NCBI GenBank assembly: GCA_024276955.1
Contig: JAJRWE010000209.1
Location: forward strand, 1-40,440
DNA length: 40,440 bases
Origin: Gammaproteobacteria bacterium
Lineage (GTDB): Bacteria; Pseudomonadota; Gammaproteobacteria; SZUA-152
Direction of reading: 5' to 3'
Position 1 is the first letter of the stretch; each line of letters begins with the position of its first letter. The position numbers were made by a program, and so were the translations under genes. The notes under the pieces were generated by a model. That model made no database searches and was not told where the DNA came from. It saw nothing but the letters and a program-made list of their open reading frames with translations. Positions 18,013 to 27,298 of the stretch are shown here, one piece after another.

Positions 18013-18872
18013 GCCTGGCTACCACTTATTAGCATCGGCCTGAGGGGGCTGAACTTAACGCTGGACAGGGTTTAGCGCCACTGCCGCTTTCATTTTCCAT
18101 TTCAGCGATTATCCTGGGTTATGGTTAAGAAACATACAAATGGCCGGAGTTCAGCATCCTGCTGGTACAGGATGTCATCGCCATCATTGTGCTGCTGCTG
18201 TTGCAGGCCACCGACAGCGGTGACCTGCCCGTTGGCAACCTGTTGCTGCTCGCCGCCAGCCTGCCGACCATCTTCGGCCTGTCCTATGCGCTGGCGCGTT
18301 TCGTGCTGATGCCGCTCATTGCCCGCTTCGACCAGATTCAGGAATATATCTTTCTGATGGCCATCGGCTGGTGTCTGGGGATCTCAGAGCTGGCCGCCGG
18401 CCTCGGCCTGTCGCACGAAATCGGCGCCTTCATCGCCGGCGTGGCGCTGGCAACCCATCCGATCTCGCTGTTCATCAGCGAACGCCTGAAACCCCTGCGT
18501 GATTTCTTCCTGATCCTGTTCTTCTTTTCCATCGGCGCCGGCTTCGATATCCGCATGCTGGGGGAGATTGTCGTTCCCGCCCTGCTGCTATCGGCGCTGA
18601 TTCTGCTCGGCAAGCCGCTGCTGTTCCGTTTTCTGCTGCGGCGCAGCGGGGAAAGCTCCGGACGGGCCTCGGAGGTCGGTGTACGCCTGGGACAGATCAG
18701 CGAGTTTTCGCTGCTGATCGCGGTGCTGGCCTTGCAGCAGGCGGTGATTGGTGAGCAGGCGTCCTACCTGATTCAGCTCAGCACCCTGATCACCTTCATG
18801 GTGTCGTCGTATGTGATCGTGCGGCGCTACCCGACGCCAATCGCCGTCTCGGACAGGCTGCGGCGCAACTAA
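18013..18872 (+). pseudogene. Decayed CPA2 (Kef-type) antiporter gene
   Basis: The intact part, from about 18141, codes for the C-terminal two thirds of a cation/proton antiporter domain: FSILLVQDVIAII, LGLSHEIGAFIAGVAL, RDFFLILFFFSIGAGFD and RLGQISEFSLLIAVLAL are all family hallmarks. It ends without a Rossmann (RCK) domain. Upstream remnants survive in two frames: WLPLISIGLRGLNLTLDRV from about 18013, then after a frameshift LAPLPLSFSISAIILGYG, which ends in a TAA at 18126. The section between that remnant and the FSILL segment has been deleted. No start with a ribosome-binding site is visible. It is a different gene from the intact antiporter at 9618-11291. Confidence 0.85.
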
Positions 18873-18901
18873 CCACCCCCACCTTCTGCGACTTCAGAAA
18901 A

Positions 18902-18985
18902 GTAGGGTGGGTACGTTTTATGTGCCCACGCGGTGACCCGGATTCCCGCATTTCGCGTGGGCATGAAAAGCCTGCCCACCCTACC
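18902..18985. repeat. Imperfect palindromic repeat (GTAGGGTGGG ... CCCACCCTAC)
   Basis: The outer arms GTAGGGTGGG and CCCACCCTAC and the inner arms TGCCCACGCG and CGCGTGGGCA form a nested hairpin between two convergent genes. It could work as a bidirectional terminator in RNA. A related fragment (GCCCACCCTAC) occurs just before the truncated rhodanese at about 22703. Confidence 0.8.
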
Positions 18986-18989
18986 CAGC

Positions 18990-20291
18990 TTATGATTTCA
19001 ACAAATCCCGCAGCGTCTGTCCGCCCAGCCCCTGTTCCAGGCTCGCGTCGAGCGAGCGCATCACGGCCTGCGTTTGCGGCGGGATACCCGGCACGATAGT
19101 GTCCCCGGACACGGCATCGACGATATCCTTCAGGGCGATGGCGCCGAGATCACGCGCGGGTACCAGGTGCGGCGGGTCTTCATCACTATTCAGCAGCAAC
19201 CCGTGCTGCAGTAACTGATCGACGATGCCCGTCATCTGCTCCGGCGGCAATTGCAGCGCCGTGGCGATGGTCTGCTGTGTGCACAGCGGTGTCTCCCCCA
19301 GATGGGCCAGTCCCACGCAACGCATGATCTCCAACGCCAGGGCCTCGCGCGAGCGCGGCCCCAACACCCTGGAGGCCGGATGCATAGCGGCCGGATTCTG
19401 ATGATAGAAGGCGATGGAGGCCCCCAGCAGCAGCACCAGCCAGCTGATGTAAAGCCAGATCAGAAACAGGATGACGATGGCGAAGCTGGAATAGATCGCC
19501 GTGTATTTGGTGGAGCCGACGACAAAGGCGGTAAAGCCCCAGCTGGCGATCTGCCACAGTAGACCCGCCACGGCACCGCCCACCAGCGCGCTGGGCACCC
19601 GCACGCGCGTATTGGGGATGATCAGATAGGTTACGGTAAAGGCGCTACTGACCAGTAGCCAGGGCAGCAGCTTGCTGAAGACAACATACAGGCCACCCAG
19701 CGGCGCCACCGTCAGCAGCTCCCTGACCAGCGAATGACTCATCACCGTCGCCGTCACGCTCATGGCGACGAACACCAGCAGCGGCCCCAGCAGCACCACG
19801 CTGAGATAACCACTCACCCGTTGCAGTAGCGGACGCAAAGTCGACACCCGCCAGATGAAGTTGAACGCCCCCTCAATTTTCTGGATGGTCGAGACCACGG
19901 TATAAATCAGCATCGCCAGGCCCACCGCACCCAGCACGCCGACGCCGATATTCTCCACAAACTGCACCAGTTGCCGGGCGATTTCCACGCCCTTTTCCCC
20001 CAGCGGCTCCAGCAGCGAGATCAGCGCCGGCTCCAGCTGGTTGTGTACGCCAAAGGCCTTGAACATGGAAAAGGCCAGCGCCAGCAGCGGCACCAGCGAC
20101 AGCAGCGTGGTATAGACCAGGCTGGTGGCGCGCAGGCTCAGCTGACCGGCGGCCAGATCCTTTCCCACCGCCACGGCAATGCGCGCCGCCTTCAGCAGGC
20201 GTGCCTTGCCCTTGGGCAGGGCCCGGATATCGGTATCCCAGAGCAGACCCAGCAGGCGCTGTTTCAACGCGGAAAGACTGACACGACTCAT
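18990..20291 (-). CDS. yihY: YihY/BrkB family inner-membrane protein
   Basis: This 433-residue protein has a YihY (UPF0761) membrane domain of about six helices at roughly residues 40-300. Key stretches are LSLRATSLVYTTLLSLVPLL (the conserved A-x-S-x-x-Y-T-x-L-x-x-x-P element), FNFIWRVSTLRPLL, and later LWQIASWGFTAFVV followed by YSSFAIVILFLIWLYISW. The C-terminal part of about 110 residues looks like a winged helix (TIATALQLPPEQMTGIVDQL). The family was once annotated as RNase BN in error; its function is unsettled, with transport or lipid roles proposed. It follows nagZ on the same strand by 41 bases and probably shares its transcript. Confidence 0.92.
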   Translation of the reverse strand: MSRVSLSALKQRLLGLLWDTDIRALPKGKARLLKAARIAVAVGKDLAAGQLSLRATSLVYTTLLSLVPLLALAFSMFKAFGVHNQLEPALISLLEPLGEKGVEIARQLVQFVENIGVGVLGAVGLAMLIYTVVSTIQKIEGAFNFIWRVSTLRPLLQRVSGYLSVVLLGPLLVFVAMSVTATVMSHSLVRELLTVAPLGGLYVVFSKLLPWLLVSSAFTVTYLIIPNTRVRVPSALVGGAVAGLLWQIASWGFTAFVVGSTKYTAIYSSFAIVILFLIWLYISWLVLLLGASIAFYHQNPAAMHPASRVLGPRSREALALEIMRCVGLAHLGETPLCTQQTIATALQLPPEQMTGIVDQLLQHGLLLNSDEDPPHLVPARDLGAIALKDIVDAVSGDTIVPGIPPQTQAVMRSLDASLEQGLGGQTLRDLLKS

Positions 20292-20332
20292 GATTCAAGT
20301 GGCCTTTGGTTCATTCGTAAATTCCCCAACAG

Positions 20333-21379
20333 TCACACCTCCAGCTGTAAGGTTTCATGATCCTGCAATGCCTCCAGCGCCGCCACCGCCTGCTGCCATT
20401 CCGCACTGGCCTGCAATTCCTCACGTGTCATGCCGTGACGCTCATGCAGACGCGCCAGACGCAAATGCGACACCGGATCATCGTGTGCGCCCAGCCCGTC
20501 CAGCAGGCGCACCGCATCCTGCGGATGATTGCACACCAGCACCATGTCACAACCCGCCGCCAGCGCCGCCTCGCCGCGCGCCACGATATCACCCATGACG
20601 TGTGCGCCCTGCATGCTCAGATCATCACTGAAGATCACCCCCTGAAAGCCCAGCCGGCCGCGCAGCACATCCTTCAGCCAGCGCGCAGAAAAACAGGCCG
20701 GCCGCTCATCCACCGCCGAATACACCACATGCGCCGGCATCATCGCCGCCATGCCGGCACGAATCAGACGCCCGAAAGGGCGCAGATCCTCGGCCTCGAT
20801 ATCGACGAAGGGACGCTCATCCACCGGCAGATCCACGTGCGAATCCGGCGCCACCGCACCGTGACCGGGAAAGTGCTTGCCGGTGGCCGGCATGCCCGCG
20901 CGACGCATGCCGGCAACATAGGCCTGGGCCAGATCGCCAACCTTCTCCGGGTGTGAATGAAAGGCGCGGTCACCGATCACCTCGCTGATGCCACGGTCGA
21001 GATCCAGCACCGGGGCAAAGCTGAAATCGATGCCCACCGCGCGCAGTTCGCTGGCCATCAACCAGCCGCTCAGTTCCGCCAGGCGCTTGCCACGCTTGCG
21101 ATCCTGCTCATAAATCCGCCCAAAGACCCGTGCCGGTGGTAGCGCCGTAAAACCGTGGCGAAAACGCTGCACCCGCCCGCCCTCATGATCCACCGACACC
21201 AGCAGATGCGGGTCACGCAGGGCATGGATCTCCGCCACCAGCTGTTGCAGCTGCTGCGGTGATTCATAGTTGCGACTGAACAGGATGACTCCACCCACCA
21301 GCGGGTGCACGAGCATCCCGCGCTCCTCGGGTGTCATTTCGAGTCCGGTCAAATCCAGCATTACGGGGCCAAGCGACAT
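20333..21379 (-). CDS. nagZ: Beta-N-acetylglucosaminidase NagZ (GH3)
   Basis: This 348-residue cytoplasmic enzyme of peptidoglycan recycling removes GlcNAc from anhydromuropeptides. It has the GH3 TIM-barrel throughout. The start MSLGPVMLDLTGLEMTPEER is typical of NagZ. SVDHEGGRVQRFR (62-74) is a substrate-binding segment. KHFPGHG (168-174) with D179 and H181 forms the mobile loop with the general acid/base His-Asp dyad. IFSDDLSM (249-256) carries the nucleophile aspartate. The length is as expected for the proteobacterial single-domain form. The start is ATG at 21379, divergent from yajD with a 99-base gap. Confidence 0.97.
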   Translation of the reverse strand: MSLGPVMLDLTGLEMTPEERGMLVHPLVGGVILFSRNYESPQQLQQLVAEIHALRDPHLLVSVDHEGGRVQRFRHGFTALPPARVFGRIYEQDRKRGKRLAELSGWLMASELRAVGIDFSFAPVLDLDRGISEVIGDRAFHSHPEKVGDLAQAYVAGMRRAGMPATGKHFPGHGAVAPDSHVDLPVDERPFVDIEAEDLRPFGRLIRAGMAAMMPAHVVYSAVDERPACFSARWLKDVLRGRLGFQGVIFSDDLSMQGAHVMGDIVARGEAALAAGCDMVLVCNHPQDAVRLLDGLGAHDDPVSHLRLARLHERHGMTREELQASAEWQQAVAALEALQDHETLQLEV

Positions 21380-21478
21380 GGTTCATTCCTGTAGGGTTTG
21401 CGCTATATTCTCAAAATAGCATCAAACCGTCACTGCAGACGGCTCGTCACTTCCACTTTCCTTGCAAGAGAACACATC

Positions 21479-21838
21479 ATGCCGAGCAACAAATCCGCCG
21501 CCCTGGACAAGATCGTCGCCGACGCCCACCGCAACAAAGACCAACGCGAAAAGGGCTATCGCGAAAAGGCGATGAAGATGTACCCCTGGATCTGCGGCCG
21601 CTGCCAGCGCGAATTCACCCGCACCAACCTGCAGGAACTCACCGTACACCACCGCAACCACGACCACGATGACAACCCCGAAGACGGCAGCAACTGGGAA
21701 CTGCTGTGCCTTTACTGCCACGACAACGAACACCAGCGCCAGCTTGAGGCCGGCAACAGCGGTGACGTGAAAACCGAAAAGGCCGCTGCCACCCACAACC
21801 CCTTCGCCGCGCTGGGTGGCCTGTTAAGCAAGAAATAA
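21479..21838 (+). CDS. yajD: YajD-type HNH nuclease family protein
   Basis: This 119-residue protein is of the YajD family. It has a basic N-terminal helix, a CGRC zinc knuckle (about residues 40-43), then LTVHHRNHDHDDNPEDGSNW with the HNH core and CLYCHDNEHQ closing the zinc site. The frame is open farther upstream, but the ATG at 21479 (MPSNKSAALDKIV) gives the expected family length and has AAGAGA just before it. The natural role is unknown; the HNH fold suggests a nuclease. The C-terminal tail (NPFAALGGLLSKK) is also usual. Confidence 0.93.
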   Translation: MPSNKSAALDKIVADAHRNKDQREKGYREKAMKMYPWICGRCQREFTRTNLQELTVHHRNHDHDDNPEDGSNWELLCLYCHDNEHQRQLEAGNSGDVKTEKAAATHNPFAALGGLLSKK

Positions 21839-21845
21839 CCCGGGA

Positions 21846-21896
21846 GGGCACCGCCCACCAAATCGGTTCGACAGGCTTTGCCGGTGAGCGGTGCCC
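21846..21896. repeat. Inverted repeat after yajD
   Basis: GGGCACCGC (21846-21854) pairs with GCGGTGCCC (21888-21896). It lies eight bases after the yajD stop and may form a terminator-like hairpin, but no T-run follows. Its sequence is related to the other palindromic repeats in the window. Confidence 0.65.
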
Positions 21897-21915
21897 ACCT
21901 TACAAAATGATTTGC

Positions 21916-22057
21916 GCCACAGAGGCACGGAGGGCACAGAGAAAATCAACTTGTAGCACCGCTCTGCGGTGCCACACATCCTGTGGCGCTCAGCGCCACG
22001 TCATTCGCGGCGCAATACCCCACCCATTTTCGTTACACCGCAGAGCAGTGTAACGAG
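21916..22057. repeat. Dispersed repeat pair, copy 1 (CACAGAGG and CACCGCAGAGCAGTGT)
   Basis: A GCCACAGAGGCACGGAGGGC-type purine-rich repeat (21916-21950) and a 22-base segment starting CACCGCAGAGCAGTGTAACG (22036-22057) also occur in the same order at 27299-27335 and 27383-27404. No coding function is apparent. Confidence 0.7.
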
Positions 22058-22082
22058 GAAAACACAGCAGAGAGTCAATAAA

Positions 22083-22595
22083 ATGATGAAGAAAATTGCC
22101 GCTTCACTATTTCTGCTGGGCCTAACGGCCCATGCCCCGGCAGCAAACGCGGCCGCTGGCGGCGCAAACACCGCCTTCTCAAAAGGTGCGACCAATATCG
22201 GCATCATGGCCGGCACAGGAAGCTCATTTGACGGCAACTATACAATTCTGGGTATCGGTATCGGCTATTACATCCTGCAAGGGCTGGAAATAGGCGTCGA
22301 CGCACAGCACTGGTTTTCCAGCAGTTCTTCCATCACCAAAATCAGCCCGCAGATCCGATACGTATTTACCCAGCCGAAGGTTGTAAAACCTTACCTGGGT
22401 GCATTCTACCGCCGGACATTGATTGACAGTGACGTCTCTGTGGACATGAATTCCTACGGCTACCGTGCCGGCGCCTATACCTCCATGAGAAACAAAACCT
22501 ATATCGGCGGCGGCATCGTGTACGAACAATACAGCGACTGCCAGATCGACTGTTCCAGCACTTATCCGGAAATTCTTTTCAGCATCAGATTTTGA
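22083..22595 (+). CDS. Small outer-membrane beta-barrel-like protein
   Basis: This 170-residue secreted protein has a clear signal peptide (MMKKIAASLFLLGLTAHAPA, with likely cleavage after ANA). The mature part has alternating hydrophobic strands (TNIGIMAGTGSSF, YTILGIGIGYYILQGLEIGV, PQIRYVFTQPKVVKPYLGAF, KTYIGGGIVYEQY) and ends in a phenylalanine (ILFSIRF), as expected of a small porin-like or OmpW/OmpA-like barrel. Two cysteines (CQIDC) lie close together near the end. Two adjacent ATGs at 22083 and 22086 are possible starts. Nearest named family uncertain. Confidence 0.82.
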   Translation: MMKKIAASLFLLGLTAHAPAANAAAGGANTAFSKGATNIGIMAGTGSSFDGNYTILGIGIGYYILQGLEIGVDAQHWFSSSSSITKISPQIRYVFTQPKVVKPYLGAFYRRTLIDSDVSVDMNSYGYRAGAYTSMRNKTYIGGGIVYEQYSDCQIDCSSTYPEILFSIRF

Positions 22596-22611
22596 TTCAG
22601 ATTGTAGTATT

Positions 22612-22689
22612 GTAGCCTGGGTTGAGCCTGCGAAACCCGGGATTTTATTACGCTGCCCCCCCGGGTTTCGCAGGCTCAACCCAGGCTAC
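22612..22689. repeat. Perfect 30-base inverted repeat element (MITE/REP-like)
   Basis: The left arm starts GTAGCCTGGGTTGAGCCTGC (22612-22641). Its exact reverse complement lies at 22660-22689, with an 18-base loop. It lies 16 bases after the stop of the barrel protein gene and could fold into a very stable hairpin. It ends next to a CCCACCCTAC fragment and the truncated rhodanese. Confidence 0.9.
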
Positions 22690-22712
22690 TTGCTACGTGC
22701 TGCCCACCCTAC

Positions 22713-23030
22713 AAAACTACCTGGGATGCAAAAAAAACCAGATTCAAGAATGTGGCAAACAGTAATTTTCTGGTTGTGATAGAAGATCTGCTGGCGAAGA
22801 AAAAATTGACAAAAGAGTCTTCAATTGTGCTGATCTGCCGCTCAGGTAGCCGTAGTGCTAAAGCGGCTAACTTATTATTCAAGGCTGGTTATCATAACGT
22901 CTACTCGGTAACTGATGGTTTTGAAGGCGATAAAGACAAGAAGGGCTACAGAACGGTCAATGGCTGGAAAAATGCAGGTTTGCCGTGGGATTACAAACTG
23001 GAAAAGGACAAGATGTATTGGGAATTTTGA
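22713..23030 (+). pseudogene. 5'-truncated rhodanese-family sulfurtransferase
   Basis: The frame carries the second half of a rhodanese: the active-site loop CRSGSRSAKAANLL, then the ending GYHNVYSVTDGFEGDK and YRTVNGWKNAGLPW, as in secreted single-domain sulfurtransferases. Family members have roughly 60-80 more residues at the N-terminus, including the signal peptide and the first strand. The reading frame continues upstream with related sequence (WDAKKTRFKNVANSNF) until about 22713, where a palindromic-repeat remnant begins, so the 5' end was probably lost there. A GTG at 22752 could start a 92-residue fragment. Base composition is poorer in GC than the neighbours. Confidence 0.75.
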
Positions 23031-23054
23031 GCATTAACCTCTGAGGGTTGAATT

Positions 23055-23078
23055 CCCCGCAGCTTGCTGCGGGGTAGT
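23055..23078 (+). terminator. Hairpin, candidate rho-independent terminator
   Basis: CCCCGCAGC (23055-23063) pairs perfectly with GCTGCGGGG (23066-23074) and is followed by TAGTTTATT. The T-tract is weak. It lies 25 bases after the rhodanese stop. Confidence 0.55.
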
Positions 23079-23167
23079 TTATTACGCCCCCTAGCCCGAA
23101 ACCACGAGTCAACCTGACCCGTTTCCACGATGTCTTGCCCCCCCAATAGCAAGCAAAAGCATGACCC

Positions 23168-23974
23168 TCATCTCACCCGCCGCACATCCAACCGATCCCG
23201 CAGCCGGTCACCCAGCAGATTAACCGCCAGCACCACCAGCGCCAGCGCCACGCCCGGCACCAGCACCATGTGCGGGGCGACCAGCAAATAACGCGCGCCG
23301 TCGCGGATCATCGCGCCCCATGAGGCGGCAGGTGGCTGCACACCCAGCCCCAAAAATGACAAGCCCGCCTCGGCGATGACCACCCCGGCAACACCGAAGC
23401 TGGCCTCGACGATCAGCGGCGCAAGAATCAGCGGCAGCAGATGAAGACGCAGAATCCGCACCGGCCCCGCGCCGAGCACGATGGCAGCCTGCACATGTTC
23501 ACGGTGTTTGAGGCTCAACACCTGCGCGCGGGCCAGACGCGCATAGCCCACCCAGCCCACCACGGATAACGCCAGCACCACGTTGTCGATGCCAGGGCCG
23601 AGGATGCCGGCCAGGGCGATGGCGAGCAGGATGCCGGGGAAGGCGAGGAAGATGTCGATGATGCGCACGGTGACCAGATCCCACACGCCACCCAAATAGG
23701 CGCTGGCGGCACCGATCACCGTGCCCAGCAGGGCGGAAATAGTGACTACCCAGACAGCAACCAGGAATGAGGTCTGCGCGCCACTGACCACCCGCGCGGC
23801 CAGTGAGCGGCCGAGGTCGTCATTACCCAGCAGGGCGTCGGCGCCCGGCGGCGCCAGTATCTGCGGCAGGTGGATCACGTCGGGCGAGAGCGGCAGAAAG
23901 GGGCCGAGCACCGCGGCCAGCGCCCACAGCACCACCACCGCCAGTGGCAGCCACAGGCCGAGCAGTCGCGCCAT
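23168..23974 (-). CDS. ABC transporter permease, DppC/OppC type
   Basis: This 268-residue inner-membrane permease is for peptide, nickel or related substrates. It has an N-terminal membrane segment, then the short soluble LLGNDDLGRSLAARVVSGAQ motif typical of DppC-like proteins. The EAA-loop region follows (HVQAAIVLGAGPVRILRLHL). Five or six membrane helices are visible. The ATG at 23974 shares its A with the TGA of the upstream permease (TGATG); a GTG one codon earlier is possible. No ATPase or binding-protein gene lies nearby, so the substrate cannot be named. Confidence 0.92.
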   Translation of the reverse strand: MARLLGLWLPLAVVVLWALAAVLGPFLPLSPDVIHLPQILAPPGADALLGNDDLGRSLAARVVSGAQTSFLVAVWVVTISALLGTVIGAASAYLGGVWDLVTVRIIDIFLAFPGILLAIALAGILGPGIDNVVLALSVVGWVGYARLARAQVLSLKHREHVQAAIVLGAGPVRILRLHLLPLILAPLIVEASFGVAGVVIAEAGLSFLGLGVQPPAASWGAMIRDGARYLLVAPHMVLVPGVALALVVLAVNLLGDRLRDRLDVRRVR

Positions 23975-24933
23975 CACTGGCCACCCCCCACACGTATGCG
24001 TGGATCAGCCAGGCCGTAGGCCACGTCGGTGAGGGTGTTGACGACGACGTAGGTGAGGCTGATGAGCAGCACACAGGCCTGCACCAGCGGGTAGTCGCGG
24101 CGCTGGATGGCCTCGATCACCAGTTGGCCGAGGCCGGGCCAGGAGAACACCACCTCGGTGATCACCGCGCCGCCCAGCAGGGCACCCAGTTGCAGGCCCA
24201 GCAGGGTGATCACCGGCAGCAGGGCGTTGCGCAGGGCGTGCTTCCAGATCACCACCCGCGGGGCCAGACCCTTGGCGCGGGCGGTGCGGATGTAGTCTTC
24301 GTTGAGCACTTCCAGCAGGGTGGCGCGCAGCATGCGCGAGAGAATGGCCGCCAGGGCGGTGCCGAGGGTCAGCGCCGGCAGCACCAGCGAGCCCGGCCCC
24401 TCGCGGCCGCTGACCGGAAACCAACCCAGCCACAGGGAAAAGCCCAGAATCAGCAGCGGGCCGAGCAGGAAGTTGGGGATGGCCACGCCGCCGAGGGACA
24501 CGCCCATGGCGAGGTGATCCCACACCGAGTCCTTGCGCACCGCCGACAGCACACCGAGCGGAAAGGCGATCACCACCGCCACCAGCAGTGCGGCCAGCGA
24601 CAGCTCCAGCGTCGCCGGCAGGCGCTCCAGCAGGATGTCACTGATGGGGCGTTTGGAGTGCAGCGAGGTGCCAAGGTCGAAGTGCAGCAGGCCGTTGAGA
24701 TAGTTCAGAAACTGTACGCCGATGGGCTGGTTCAGGCCCAGGGCCTGGCGCAGGGCCTCGCGGTCGGCCGGTCGCGCCGATTCGCCCAGCATGACTTCCA
24801 CGGGGTCGCCCGGCACCAGATGGATCAAGAAGAACACCAGGCACAAGACGCCGAAGATGACGATGGCGGCACTGAGAAGACGGGCTAACAGATAATGCAA
24901 AAGGGAGGACTCCGAGCTTGTGCGTGGGCGCAT
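23974..24933 (-). CDS. ABC transporter permease, DppB/OppB type
   Basis: This 319-residue inner-membrane permease has six membrane helices. The N-terminal helix is followed by [20 protein letters not shown], then the [20 protein letters not shown] signature of the DppB/NikB family. The EAA loop ([20 protein letters not shown]) contacts an ATPase in the complex. It pairs with the overlapping DppC-type gene. Missing partners suggest shared ATPases elsewhere or a remnant of a larger operon. Confidence 0.93.
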   Translation of the reverse strand: MRPRTSSESSLLHYLLARLLSAAIVIFGVLCLVFFLIHLVPGDPVEVMLGESARPADREALRQALGLNQPIGVQFLNYLNGLLHFDLGTSLHSKRPISDILLERLPATLELSLAALLVAVVIAFPLGVLSAVRKDSVWDHLAMGVSLGGVAIPNFLLGPLLILGFSLWLGWFPVSGREGPGSLVLPALTLGTALAAILSRMLRATLLEVLNEDYIRTARAKGLAPRVVIWKHALRNALLPVITLLGLQLGALLGGAVITEVVFSWPGLGQLVIEAIQRRDYPLVQACVLLISLTYVVVNTLTDVAYGLADPRIRVGGGQ

Positions 24934-25137
24934 TGTAGCGCAGGCGGGCCGGCTCTGGTTTGCACGCCGGGAGGCGCATTGGCAGCGGTACTCAAGCCGC
25001 CACGAAGGTTGCCGCTAATGACAGGGGGAACGACTGGGCTTTCCAGTCATCAGAGGCAGACCAGCAAAGAAAAGAGCACCACCAAGGTGCCTTTCCGGGC
25101 CACTGTTTCAATCATAGAAGATGGACTTTTGACCCTC

Positions 25138-26331
25138 ATGCCGACACTGAAAAATTCGACACTACCCGCTTGGTTCAACACCTTCGGCGCACCGGCGGCA
25201 GGTTTGATGAGACGACTTTCACTGGGCCGCAAGCTGGCGCTGCTTGGACTCAGCGGCAGCCTGCCTATCGCCCTGCTCGGCCTCACCCTCGGTAGCGGGG
25301 CCAGCCAATCCCTGCCCCTGCTGGGCGGGCTCACCGCCCTCAACCTCTATCTGTTACTGGGCCACTATCTGGCCAACCGGCAGTGGCAGGCGGCCTTGGT
25401 GCAGGGCCTGCCGGTATCCAAAAACCACAGCGAATATGCCCCCCTTCGACAATACCTGAGACAGAGCACCCGGGAGAACATACGCATCCTCGAGCGTGCC
25501 CGCACCGCAGCCGACGAGGTCAACGGTGCCGCACGCGAACAGAGTGACCGTGCTGAAACCAGCTCTGTGGGCGCCATGAGACACAGCATGGCGGTCAACG
25601 CCATTGCCTCGGCCATCGAGCAGATGGCCGCCAGTGTTCGCGATATCGACGCCCAGGCACGTGAGACCCGCGCAGCCTCGGAGCAGGCCAGCGGCCAGGC
25701 CAGCGAGGGCGAGCAGATCGTGCAGCAGGCGGTGGACGAGATCCGCAGCGTTGCCGATTCGGTGCAGGAATCGGCGGGCCAGATCGGCGCCCTCGGTCAA
25801 CGCTCAGAACAGGTCGGCTCGATCATCGGCGTCATCGAATCCATTTCCGAACAGACCAACCTGCTGGCCCTGAATGCCGCCATCGAGGCCGCCCGCGCGG
25901 GCGAACAGGGACGCGGTTTTGCCGTGGTGGCCGACGAGGTGCGCACCCTGGCCGGCCGCACCCACGATGCCGCCACCGAGGTGACGAAGCAGATCCAGAT
26001 GATCCAGTCCGACATCCAGGGTACGGTGAAGTGCATGGGCACGGTAAGCGACTCGGTGGAGCACGGCGTCACCCTGTCGCAGCGTGCCGGCGAGGCCCTG
26101 GCCAAAATCCGCCAGGGCACCGCACAGGCGGCGGAGCGGATTACCGAGATCAGCGGCGCCATCAGCCAGCAGGGTAGCGCCAGTGAAAATATCGCCCGGC
26201 ACATCGAAGATATCCGCCAGATGGCCAGCAGCGAAGGCGAAAACATCGCCAATGTCAGCACCACCTCGCAATACCTGCTGCAGCTGGCCGAGCGCATGCA
26301 TCACGTATTACAAGTGGAGACCAAGCAATGA
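25138..26331 (+). CDS. Methyl-accepting chemotaxis protein without an evident sensory domain
   Basis: This 397-residue protein has two closely spaced membrane segments (residues about 33-51 and 59-77) with only a few residues between them and no HAMP domain recognised. A coiled-coil cytoplasmic domain follows with the chemoreceptor hairpin tip [20 protein letters not shown] (from residue 238) and [18 protein letters not shown], which binds CheA and CheW. No CheR-tether pentapeptide is seen at the end. The frame is open far upstream, but ATG 25138 gives a sensible membrane protein; its ribosome-binding site is weak. The stop overlaps the start of the next gene as ATGA, implying joint production with the NIT-like protein. 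Confidence 0.85.
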   Translation: MPTLKNSTLPAWFNTFGAPAAGLMRRLSLGRKLALLGLSGSLPIALLGLTLGSGASQSLPLLGGLTALNLYLLLGHYLANRQWQAALVQGLPVSKNHSEYAPLRQYLRQSTRENIRILERARTAADEVNGAAREQSDRAETSSVGAMRHSMAVNAIASAIEQMAASVRDIDAQARETRAASEQASGQASEGEQIVQQAVDEIRSVADSVQESAGQIGALGQRSEQVGSIIGVIESISEQTNLLALNAAIEAARAGEQGRGFAVVADEVRTLAGRTHDAATEVTKQIQMIQSDIQGTVKCMGTVSDSVEHGVTLSQRAGEALAKIRQGTAQAAERITEISGAISQQGSASENIARHIEDIRQMASSEGENIANVSTTSQYLLQLAERMHHVLQVETKQ

Positions 26332-27269
26332 TTCCCTTGTTGCTGCTGCCCGCGGGCATACTGGCCGTCGGCGGCTACCTGTTCCAACACCTGCGCGGCC
26401 AGCGATGCCGACAGGCCCGCCAGCGCCTTGCCGCCCTGGAGGAGATCCGCGGTCTGCGCCAGCTGCTGGAGAAGATCCCCCAACACCGGGGCATGGCCAA
26501 TGCCTTTCTGCAGGGCGATGCCAGTTTCGGCGCCAAACTGCAGACCCAGCAACAGCACATCGACGCCGACGCACGTATTCTCACCCGACTGGCCGGACAG
26601 ACCTCTTGCCGGGTGGTCAGCGAACGCATCCAGCGCATCGAGGCGCAGTGGTCAACCATCAAGCAGGAGCTGCAACGCCTCAGCTCCACCCGCAGCTTCG
26701 ACCTGCACAGCGAGCTGGTCGGCGAAATCCTCTATCTCATCAACGACCTGGGCGAGAAACAGGGCCTGCTGGACGAAGACAGCGGGTTCACCCAGCTGGC
26801 CAACGCCGCTATCAACCTGGTGCCCCTGGTCACCGAGACCCAGGGCCAGGCGCGCGGCATGGCCACGGGTGCCGCAGCACAGCAGGAATGTGGTATTCCA
26901 GAGCAGGTGAAGCTGCGCTATCTGCTGGCACGCACACGCAGTGCCATCGGCATGGCCAAGGGTGAGCTGCAGGGCAACGCAGAGGCGCGGGGACTAAACG
27001 ACAGCCTGGCGACCACGGAGGATTTTCTGCAGTTGCTGGAGACGCGGATACTGGAAACGCCGCGCATCGACATTCCGCCCGGCGAGGTGTTTGCCGCCGG
27101 CACCCAGGCCATCGGCCGGAGCTTCGTCTTGCTGGATCAGCTCATCGACGCCCTGCGGCAGCAGCTGGAGGTCAAAGCCAAGCGTTGCGGACGTCAGTGG
27201 CGACTGTCGCAAGTAACCGCCACGACCCTGCTGGCACCGGCGGCCTGGCTGGTGCAGCTGGCGGTGTGA
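26328..27269 (+). CDS. Membrane-anchored NIT-like sensor protein
   Basis: This 313-residue protein has one N-terminal membrane segment ([19 protein letters not shown]). A long helical region follows and begins with [20 protein letters not shown], resembling the E/H-RG-x-x-x-x-x-L start of nitrate/nitrite-sensing NIT domains. A second similar half starts at [19 protein letters not shown]. The C-terminus is hydrophobic ([15 protein letters not shown]). The gene overlaps the chemoreceptor gene by four bases. I infer that it provides the sensing module that the chemoreceptor lacks. Ligand unknown; the NIT assignment is moderate. Confidence 0.75.
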   Translation: MIPLLLLPAGILAVGGYLFQHLRGQRCRQARQRLAALEEIRGLRQLLEKIPQHRGMANAFLQGDASFGAKLQTQQQHIDADARILTRLAGQTSCRVVSERIQRIEAQWSTIKQELQRLSSTRSFDLHSELVGEILYLINDLGEKQGLLDEDSGFTQLANAAINLVPLVTETQGQARGMATGAAAQQECGIPEQVKLRYLLARTRSAIGMAKGELQGNAEARGLNDSLATTEDFLQLLETRILETPRIDIPPGEVFAAGTQAIGRSFVLLDQLIDALRQQLEVKAKRCGRQWRLSQVTATTLLAPAAWLVQLAV

Positions 27270-27298
27270 ATCACCCTTGGCTGTGGACAAGGCTTTTC

